A stretch of 11,858 bases of DNA from CAZBBC01 sp964489835 (GTDB lineage Bacteria; Calditrichota; Calditrichia; JAJRVZ01), in assembly GCA_964489835.1 (NCBI GenBank), contig CAZBBC010000142.1:1-11858 (forward strand), written 5' to 3'. Both the position numbers and the translations under genes were made by a program. Positions within the stretch are counted from its first letter, which is position 1. Each line of letters begins with the position of its first letter. Of the stretch, positions 6,200 through 11,858 are shown piece by piece. The notes under the pieces were generated by a model, which saw nothing but the letters and a program-made list of their open reading frames with translations, had not been told where the DNA came from and made no database searches.

Positions 6200-7636
6200 A
6201 AGTGCCAGCAGAAAATCCCAGCAGTTTTTCACCGAGGTTATTTTGACCCTTTCATCCGGTGAATGAGCCCCCTCGATGGTCGGGCCGAAGGAGATCATGT
6301 CCATTCCTTCGTATTTTTCACCAATGATACCACATTCCAGACCGGCATGGATCGCTTTTACCTCTGCTTCTATCCCGGTAATGTCCTTATAGGCCTTTGT
6401 GGCAAATTTTAACAAAGCCGAATCAGGATTTGGTTCCCAGGCAGGATAACCTCCGCCCTGTTCGATCTGGAATCCGGCCAGTTCGCCCACTGCCTTAACT
6501 TTATCAGCAATGTCTTTAATTGCGGAGGCAATCGAACTTCTCTGGCTGGTTAATAATTCAATCCGGTTATCCTTTGTTTCAACGACTGCCATGTTGGTCG
6601 AAGTTTCTACCAATCCTTTTACCGCCTGACTCATTTCCATTACGCCATGGGGCATGGTATAAAGCAGCCCGATAAGCGCATTCTGGAAATCTTCTGTGAA
6701 TACTTTTTCAACAGTAGTGGTTTCTTTTGCTTCTAAATATACATCTTTATCTGAGAACTGAAGCTCGTTCTTAAATACGGCATCCATCTCCTTAACAAAA
6801 GACTGTAATAGATCCTTAGCGCTTGCCGGAATTGCAATAATTGCTTCAGCTTCCCTGGGAATCGCATTGTGTTTATTGCCGCCATTAAAAGCAACCAGAT
6901 TAAAATCGAATTTATCTTTTAGATGATAAAGAACCCGGCTGAGAAGCTTTATTGAATTTCCCAGACCATTATCGATATTCAGTCCGGAATGTCCACCACG
7001 TAATCCGCTGATCTTTATTTGAAAAACCTGGAAGCCGGAAGGGCAGGGTTGCCATTCAATATTATGTTTTAATATGGTGTGCTGTCCACCGGCACAACCA
7101 ATATAAAAAGCCCCTTCTTCCTCAGAATCTAAATTAAGTAAGATTTTTCCCTGCACAAAGTCCACGGCCAGACCATTGGCGCCTGTGAGACCCGTCTCCT
7201 CATCCACGGTAAATAAAAATTCCATGGGAGGGTGGATAATATCAGCCTCTTCCATTATTGCCAGGGCATAGCAAACACCAATACCATTATCTGCCCCGAG
7301 AGTCGTACCGTTGGCTCGGATCCATTCTCCGTCTTTTACCAGTTGTATGGGATCTTTGGTGAAATCATGGACGGTTTCATTGTTTTTTTCGCAGACCATA
7401 TCGGTATGGCCCTGAATAACCACACCGGTACTGGTTTCTTTACCGGCAGTTGCCGCTTTGCTTACAATAATATTTCCCGGTTTATCTTTTTTAAAATCCA
7501 GGTTATTTTCTCTGGCGACAGAGATTATATATTCACCGACGCCCGCTTCATTTCCTGAACCGCGGGGAATCTGACTAATTTCATAAAAGTGCTTCCACAC
7601 CAGTTTTGGGTCTAATCCTTCAATAGCTGTGCTCAC
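6185..7636 (-). CDS. pepD: Aminoacyl-histidine dipeptidase (PepD, peptidase family M20/M28 type)
   Basis: This 483-residue cytosolic zinc dipeptidase should cleave Xaa-His dipeptides such as carnosine and other unspecific dipeptides, releasing histidine. Its length is within a few residues of E. coli PepD (485). Metal and catalytic residues are all present: GHTDM (H77, D79), GADNG (D116), DEETG (catalytic E146, ligand E147), NLDSEE (D170) and GAHSPDE (H458). Each lies three residues earlier than its E. coli counterpart as I recall the numbering. The lid or dimerisation domain is about 205-390, beginning with ISGLRGGHSG (209-218). Translation starts at a GTG with a clear ribosome binding site (AAAGGAG at 7649-7643, 6 nt spacing). 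It stands alone on the minus strand. Released histidine could feed the pathway that ends in the FTCD enzyme at 9857-11704. Confidence 0.95.
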   Translation of the reverse strand: MSTAIEGLDPKLVWKHFYEISQIPRGSGNEAGVGEYIISVARENNLDFKKDKPGNIIVSKAATAGKETSTGVVIQGHTDMVCEKNNETVHDFTKDPIQLVKDGEWIRANGTTLGADNGIGVCYALAIMEEADIIHPPMEFLFTVDEETGLTGANGLAVDFVQGKILLNLDSEEEGAFYIGCAGGQHTILKHNIEWQPCPSGFQVFQIKISGLRGGHSGLNIDNGLGNSIKLLSRVLYHLKDKFDFNLVAFNGGNKHNAIPREAEAIIAIPASAKDLLQSFVKEMDAVFKNELQFSDKDVYLEAKETTTVEKVFTEDFQNALIGLLYTMPHGVMEMSQAVKGLVETSTNMAVVETKDNRIELLTSQRSSIASAIKDIADKVKAVGELAGFQIEQGGGYPAWEPNPDSALLKFATKAYKDITGIEAEVKAIHAGLECGIIGEKYEGMDMISFGPTIEGAHSPDERVKITSVKNCWDFLLALLKMI

Positions 7637-7684
7637 AGGAGACTCCTTTCATTTATTAAGTTTTGATAATTTGTCTGAACAATT

Positions 7685-7886
7685 CATACCGCAGTGATGC
7701 TGCAATCAAAAAATGATTTTGTCCACGGATTACACGGATTAACACGGATTTTATTTAAAAAATATTTTTATTTTAGGTTTAATCCGTGTCCGGCTGCGCC
7801 GGATAATCCGTGGATAAAAGTTTTTAAACTTTGCTAATCGCCCCGGCGAGACAGAAATAACAAAGTTTTTGGTTGTATATCAATAG
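7685..7886 (+). repeat. Modular intergenic repeat, copy B (CCACGGATTA core)
   Basis: This is the best-preserved copy of the CCACGGATTA type. The left arm from 7722 (TCCACGGATTACACGGATTA) pairs with the right arm ending at 7814, and a CCGGC-TGC-GCCGG mini-hairpin sits inside the right arm. The stretch 7778-7825 is identical to 241-288. The left end module is ATTCATACCGCAG...GCTGCAA. The right end module is a wide hairpin AAACTTTG (7826-7833) / CAAAGTTT (7861-7868), enclosing a 27-nt GC-rich insert absent from copy D, followed by TTGG...CAATAG. It lies upstream of pepD, within 50 bp of its start codon. Confidence 0.8.
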
Positions 7887-8173
7887 TGCTTGCCTACCTT
7901 ATAAATTACAGCAAATTAAAAATTTTTAGATTTAAATAACCAAATAATGTACAAAAAAAAATATATTTAAGGATAATTTAATTATTGTTAAAATGTACCA
8001 GAAGTGTGAAGTTAATTGAAAATCTGTTGGAAGAAATTGGCTGGGATGAGAGTAATTTAAAAAGATTAAAACTAATAATATGTCGGCCTCCGGCCCATCG
8101 GGAAATTCCAAGTTCCAAATCCCGAGTTCCCAATTCCTCTTGCTTCTCTCTCGCCCGGGTCGTAAAATGATTC
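7887..8173 (+). other. Spacer upstream of the DUF1848 gene, with possible gene remnant and small repeat
   Basis: Positions 7887-7980 are very AT-rich and could hold a promoter, but I see no clear box pair. From 7985 a frame without a plausible start codon context reads through about 32 residues that look coding, including VKLIENLLEEIG and ESNLKRLKL. It resembles the C-terminal helix region of MvhD-type iron-sulfur proteins, which is a weak resemblance from memory. It ends in a low-complexity stretch (8100-8131) of TTCC-containing units framed by GGGAA and TTCCC, another likely intergenic repeat. Confidence 0.3.
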
Positions 8174-9003
8174 ATGAAGACAGTCATTTCAGCATCCCGC
8201 CGTACAGATATACCGGCTTTTTATCTTGAATGGTTCATCCAGCGGATCAAGGCAGGCGAAGTCACCGTTCGCAATCCTTATTATAAAAAAAAAGCATTCC
8301 GTGTCAATTTGCGTCCGGACTCCGTGGAATGGATTGTCTTTTGGTCAAGAAATTATTCTCGATTTTTAAAGGAACGGGCATTTTTCTCCTCCTATCATCT
8401 CTTTTTTCATTTTACCATTGTCTCGCACCATCCCTTACTGGAAAAAAATACATTATCGCAACATAAGACCATCGATCAAATGGAACATCTGGTTAAATAT
8501 TATGGTCCGGAGCGGATCATCTGGCGCTATGATCCGATTGTGATCTGGCGGGATAGTGGTAAGATCCATACAAATTATATCAGAGAAGATTTTAAACAGC
8601 TGTCTAAAATCTTCTCCGAACTGGGAATTAAGCGGTGCTATTTTAGCTATGTAAGCGATTATTTAAAATTCAAGCGGCGGTTTCGCGAAAAATATGGAGA
8701 TTACGATTTACTGACGGTGGAAGCGGATGCCTCCCAGTCTATTCTGGAAGAGATAAAAGAAATCACAGCGATCAATCATTTGCAATTATATTCTTGTTGC
8801 AATGATGCTTTAACCGGTAATCAAATCCTGAAGGGATCGTGTATATCAGGTCGACTACTCAACGATCTGAGACATGAAAAGACAGTCAGCGAAGCCCAAA
8901 CGCCGACAAGAAAAGATTGTGGCTGTACGCGATCGATCGATATCGGCGATTATTCAACACAACCCTGTTTTTATGGTTGTATCTATTGTTATGCCAATCC
9001 TGT
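8174..9003 (+). CDS. DUF1848 family protein, C-terminus lost in the scaffold gap
   Basis: The visible 276 residues match the DUF1848 family, whose function is unknown. The N-terminus VISASRRTDIPAFY (4-17) and RNPYYKK (33-39) are characteristic. WIVFWSRN (53-60), RIIWRYDP (114-121) and CYFSYV (155-160) read as strands of a barrel-like fold. The C-terminus is cysteine-rich: C208, C209, C223, C249-G-C251, then C265-FYG-C269-IY-C272-YANP. The last motif has exact CX3CX2C spacing, the form used by radical SAM enzymes to bind a 4Fe-4S cluster, but here it sits at the C-terminal end. Iron-sulfur binding is inference. Sequence stops at the N run two codons' worth of bases after the motif. Family members are only slightly longer, so little should be missing. 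The ATG at 8174 lacks a ribosome binding site but gives the usual family N-terminus. Confidence 0.85.
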
Positions 9004-9103
9004 NNNNNNNNNNNNNNNNNNNNNNNNNNNNNNNNNNNNNNNNNNNNNNNNNNNNNNNNNNNNNNNNNNNNNNNNNNNNNNNNNNNNNNNNNNNNNNNNN
9101 NNN
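9004..9103. other. Assembly gap of exactly 100 N
   Basis: A run of exactly 100 N is the conventional placeholder for a gap of unknown size, so the true distance is not known. The gap removes the 3' ends of two converging genes: DUF1848 on the plus strand and the unrecognised gene on the minus strand. Any reading frame drawn across it is an artefact. Confidence 0.95.
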
Positions 9104-9711
9104 AGATATTTCACCAGATCTTCGCGGTCGGTTAAATGGACCAGTATATCATTCTGATGCATCTGATCGATTCTTTCTTTTCCCAGAGAAAGCGGTACTT
9201 TGTAGCGGTAGCAGAAATGCCAGAGATCGATAGAACCACGAAGCAATTCTATCAGTAGCGCTTCTTCAAAAGAGAGGGATTTGTTTTGCTTTATTTTTTT
9301 CCCGGTCTCTTCCATATTTTCCAGACCTTTTGGTTTGATATGGCGACCGCAAAACCAATAATTATCTTCATCAATTAAATCGCAGATCGGAAAACCGTTA
9401 CCATTTTTAATAAAGTGGTGCAAGAAATCAGTGCTTACCCGATAGGGTTCTTCTTCATTTTCCCAGAGATCTTTCCAAACAGAAGGGTCATTTACCTTTA
9501 ACCAGCGAAAAAAATCAACCTCCCAGTCTGGCAGAGCCATCATCGTATGACCATGAAAATAATTTTCAATCTCTTTTGCTGAATTTATATCTAATATTGA
9601 AAAATCTTCAGAACTAAATTCAATGAAATCCTGGGATTCCAGCTGTTTTTCCTTCGCCTGAATCAGCCGATTTATCAAATCTTTTTTATTTTTAGCTGTC
9701 ATCGCCTTCAC
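9104..9711 (-). CDS. Unrecognised protein, C-terminus lost in the scaffold gap
   Basis: I do not recognise this protein. About 202 residues are visible before the gap. It is hydrophilic, highly charged and rich in aromatic residues, without a signal peptide or membrane segment, so it is probably cytosolic. Notable stretches are YFHGHTMMALPDWEVDFFRWLK (51-72, given in part: HGHTMMALPDW), FPICDLID (107-114), YWFCGRHIKPKGLE (118-131, with C110 and C121 the main cysteines) and a helical segment about 147-172. The start is uncertain. GTG at 9711 gives the longest frame, while ATG at 9702, three codons in, has GAAGG close upstream. Base composition and codon use resemble the neighbours. It follows FTCD on the same strand with 145 bp between, filled by repeat copy C, and converges on the DUF1848 gene. 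Confidence 0.7.
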
Positions 9712-9721
9712 TCATCAATAT

Positions 9722-9826
9722 AAGGCTATTATGGCCAAAGACTTTTATCCACGGATTATCCGGCTGCGACGGATAATCCGTGGACTTTTTTTCTTTGTTT
9801 GCAGCCTTGTTCCACGCTATGAATAC
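9722..9826 (-). repeat. Modular intergenic repeat, copy C (compact CCACGGATTA hairpin)
   Basis: This is a shortened copy in the opposite orientation to A and B. The core has collapsed into a perfect 15-bp hairpin: 9748-9762 pairs with 9770-9784, with a 7-nt loop GCTGCGA. On the plus strand it is followed by seven T (9786-9792). Positions 9774-9804 are the exact reverse complement of 165-195 in copy A. The end modules remain: GGCTATTATGGCCAAAG on the left and GCAGCC...CGCTATGAAT on the right, but the CAAAGTTT hairpin is lost. It lies between FTCD and the downstream minus-strand gene. As a hairpin it could affect transcription, and its T tract favours plus-strand termination. Confidence 0.8.
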
Positions 9827-9856
9827 AATGTAAGAATATATAGTCAAAAATTCTAT

Positions 9857-11704
9857 TTAGCTGTTCAGCAGCTGGTTAACTTTTTCGTTCACCTGATTCA
9901 TGACCGTACTAACTTTTTTCTGTGCTGTTGCATCAAGCTCACGACAGGTCGTGATCATTTCTTCTATGAATTTTTTATCATTAATTTCTTTCAGATTTAT
10001 CAGAACATTGAATATGCCGCCTTTTACACCGGTATAAGCAATATGAGCACCTACACCGGCATCGGTTACAGAATTAATATTACCGATATCCACCGCTATG
10101 CCTGCCAGATCAATAACTTCAGCACTCCACTGTGCTGTTTGAAGGGGTACCTTAACGGCTTCTTTGAGCCCATCCTGTATGGCTTGTTCTTTTATTCTTT
10201 TCTCTTCCTCATTTTTCGCCGGTAACCGTTTAGCGGCCATGTACGTGTTAAAAGCATTGGTGTCATTATCAATTGCCTTAACCAGAGCATCCTTTATTTC
10301 CTGTGATTTTTCAGCGACCGGTTTAAGATCTTCATCTACTTCCTCACTGCCACGTTTTCCGATGGACAGATTGGAGACCATTGAGGCCAGAGCGGCTCCC
10401 AGTGCACCGGCAAGGGCCGCAATGGAACCACCGCCTGGGGCCGGCGATTCACGCGAAACTTCATCGATAAAATCACTAACCTTCTTTTCAACAAGATCAT
10501 TCTCGTTTGACTTTGGCAAACCAAGCACTCTCTCATCGATATTAAAATCGCTTACGTCCCGCAATCCCAAGGACTGCACGGCAACCTCCAATATATCTCG
10601 TATCGGGATTCCAATGGAGCGTTGTTGTTGACGCAGATAATATTTACCGCTCTCAAGAAGGGCAGGGAAAGGAACCATCCCGACAATTTCACTGCCGGTT
10701 ACAACAAGGCCACGTTCAGCGGCTAATTTTCTTGTTGCTTCAAGCACTGCATGCATGGATGTGATTTTATAGTTGGTAAGATTTATGGAAATTTGGGCAC
10801 GATTATATTCGGGAACCATCCAGCCGATGGCTTTGCAATAGGAAAACAATCCTGGCTTTTTCGCGGATTCACCTCCTGCCTTTTGGGGATCAATATCGTT
10901 CAATTTTAATAATTCAATCAGATTATAATTATGCGCTTCTTTGCAGTGATCAATTAATTTTGGCATGGAATCGGCATTATAATCACAGCTGCCACAGGGA
11001 AAATCTCCCGGATTATATTTTAAAATTTCCTGTCCTTTAAAGTAAAAAGGCTGGGTATTACCTCTGCGGGCGGAACGACCTTTTTCGCGCAGCTCAAAAG
11101 CGATATCAGTGGCATATTTTTGCTCATTGGTGTTCAGGTTAATATTATAAGCGATCAGGAATTCGCGCACGCCGATAACTGTCGCTCCGGCTCCTGCGTT
11201 AAAAATGGCCGGCCCGAAGTCAGGCTTCCACTCCGGTTTTTTTAATTTTTCTTCCAACGCTTCATATTCACCCATACGAATAGAGGCCAGATTGGTTCTT
11301 TCCGGTTTACGGGCAGATATTTCATACAGATAAACCGGTATCCCGAGCTCATTGCCCACCCGTTCAGCAACTTCCTCACTCAAGCGGATGCAAAATTCGG
11401 TGCTAACCCCGGAAACTGGAACAAAAGGGCAAACATCCGTGGCTCCCATTCTTGGATGCGACCCTTTATGTTTACTCATATCAATCAGTTCCGATGCTTT
11501 TTTAATGGCAGCAAACGCGGCTGCTTTTACGCCGGAGGGATTGCCAATAAAAGTTACGACAGTTCGGTTCATTTCAAATCCAGGATCCACATCGAGTAAT
11601 TTAACCCCTGCTGTTTTTTTTATTTCATCAGTGATCCGGTCAATGATATCTTTGTTCTGTCCCTCCGAAAAGTTGGGCACACATTCAATGAGTTGATCAG
11701 ACAT
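9857..11704 (-). CDS. ftcD: Bifunctional glutamate formiminotransferase / formimidoyltetrahydrofolate cyclodeaminase
   Basis: This 615-residue fused enzyme moves the formimino group of formiminoglutamate, a histidine breakdown product, to tetrahydrofolate. It then releases ammonia to give 5,10-methenyl-THF, linking histidine catabolism to one-carbon metabolism. The transferase part covers about 1-335 with the insert: ECVPNFSEG (7-15), HKGSHPRMGATDVCPF (79-94, catalytic-type H83), FNAGAGATVIGVR (168-180). A long insert at about 231-285 carries C237-x2-C240 and H253-x4-H258, a zinc-finger-like arrangement. After FPALLESGKYYLRQQ (346-360) comes a linker and then the cyclodeaminase domain, about 405-615, with SPAPGGGSIAALAGALGAAL (420-439) and DNDTNAFNTYMAAKRLP (479-495). 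Mammalian FTCD is about 541 residues; the insert explains most of the extra length. The ATG has an AGAGGG-type ribosome binding site. Other hut genes are not in view. Confidence 0.95.
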   Translation of the reverse strand: MSDQLIECVPNFSEGQNKDIIDRITDEIKKTAGVKLLDVDPGFEMNRTVVTFIGNPSGVKAAAFAAIKKASELIDMSKHKGSHPRMGATDVCPFVPVSGVSTEFCIRLSEEVAERVGNELGIPVYLYEISARKPERTNLASIRMGEYEALEEKLKKPEWKPDFGPAIFNAGAGATVIGVREFLIAYNINLNTNEQKYATDIAFELREKGRSARRGNTQPFYFKGQEILKYNPGDFPCGSCDYNADSMPKLIDHCKEAHNYNLIELLKLNDIDPQKAGGESAKKPGLFSYCKAIGWMVPEYNRAQISINLTNYKITSMHAVLEATRKLAAERGLVVTGSEIVGMVPFPALLESGKYYLRQQQRSIGIPIRDILEVAVQSLGLRDVSDFNIDERVLGLPKSNENDLVEKKVSDFIDEVSRESPAPGGGSIAALAGALGAALASMVSNLSIGKRGSEEVDEDLKPVAEKSQEIKDALVKAIDNDTNAFNTYMAAKRLPAKNEEEKRIKEQAIQDGLKEAVKVPLQTAQWSAEVIDLAGIAVDIGNINSVTDAGVGAHIAYTGVKGGIFNVLINLKEINDKKFIEEMITTCRELDATAQKKVSTVMNQVNEKVNQLLNS

Positions 11705-11739
11705 CGTTCCCTCTTAATTTTATTGTATGAATAGAAATT

Positions 11740-11769
11740 TATAAATTAAATCGTAATATTCGAAGTCAA
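11740..11769 (-). promoter_or_regulatory. Possible promoter of the FTCD gene
   Basis: On the minus strand, TTGACT (11769-11764) is followed after 18 nt by TTTATA (11745-11740), about 36 nt before the ATG at 11704. The -35 box is good but the -10 box is poor, and promoters in some lineages that this genome may belong to use different consensus sequences. Confidence 0.3.
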
Positions 11770-11791
11770 TTTTTTTTGTAATCCTTATCAA

Positions 11792-11858
11792 CCTAAATTA
11801 TTCACCACAGAGGACCTAGGGCTCACCCTTCAGGTGAGCGACGGCTTCTGGCCGTTCT
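11792..11858. repeat. Second copy of the CACAGAG-type repeat end, followed by two tandem hairpins
   Basis: Positions 11792-11812 repeat the left end of the element at 4112-4233 with two mismatches. Instead of the AT-rich interior found there, a GC-rich stretch follows. One hairpin has stem 11821-11827 (GCTCACC) / 11833-11839 (GGTGAGC), and directly behind it a second has stem 11841-11845 (ACGGC) / 11851-11855 (GCCGT). The window ends there, so the element is incomplete. Confidence 0.5.

Noticed and set aside
7637..7649. AGGAG-A-CTCCT palindrome over the pepD ribosome binding site as an RNA switch
   Set aside because: With a one-base centre it cannot fold into a stable hairpin in RNA; it is more simply a ribosome binding site followed by chance complementarity.
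8989..9157. Frames reading through the N run (extensions of DUF1848 and of the minus-strand gene, and short frames around 8874-9233)
   Set aside because: The 100 N are a placeholder of unknown true length, so the frames on the two sides cannot be joined.
9731..10631. Plus-strand frames inside the FTCD gene
   Set aside because: They are antisense shadows of the strongly conserved FTCD frame.
1..11858. tRNA, rRNA and known riboswitch genes
   Set aside because: Looking through the spacers on both strands I saw no tRNA cloverleaf, rRNA segment or recognisable riboswitch core; all longer spacers are explained mainly by repeats.

Overview
The window is an AT-rich bacterial contig piece, broken by a 100-N scaffold gap at 9004-9103. 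It looks like an uncultured, probably anaerobic or amino-acid-using bacterium. The fused two-domain FTCD with a cysteine-rich insert, the YciO-type protein and the many mosaic intergenic repeats are all seen in FCB-group and candidate-phylum genomes. That placement is inference only; no marker gene here fixes the lineage.

Layout from left to right. The first three bases are the start codon of a minus-strand gene leaving the window, preceded by a strong ribosome binding site. A repeat element follows, then plus-strand genes: a PLP-dependent D-serine dehydratase/D-threonine aldolase-like enzyme (425-1552), a membrane sensor histidine kinase with no partner regulator in view (1756-3606), a YciO/Sua5/YrdC protein (4418-5035) and a DUF72 protein (5330-6199). 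The DUF72 gene converges on, and overlaps by 15 bp, a minus-strand aminoacyl-histidine dipeptidase, PepD (6185-7636). After another repeat comes a DUF1848 protein (8174 into the gap), converging on an unrecognised minus-strand gene (9104-9711). A large minus-strand bifunctional glutamate formiminotransferase / formimidoyl-THF cyclodeaminase follows (9857-11704). The right edge holds the start of another repeat and two tandem hairpins.

Functionally, PepD releases histidine from Xaa-His dipeptides and FTCD processes formiminoglutamate from histidine breakdown. Together with the D-amino-acid-type enzyme this gives a loose amino-acid catabolism theme, but the genes do not form one operon: most are separated by 100-800 bp of repeat-filled spacer.

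The most unusual content is intergenic. Five copies (148-330, 1556-1727, 5081-5277, 7685-7886, 9722-9826) appear to be one modular repeat family. Their end sequences are shared, while the core is one of two unrelated inverted-repeat modules. A second family (4112-4233 and 11792 onward) carries CACAGAG-type ends. Protein points worth a look are a C-terminal CX3CX2C motif in the DUF1848 protein, a C2H2-like insert in FTCD, and loss of two catalytic-tetrad residues in the YciO-type protein.
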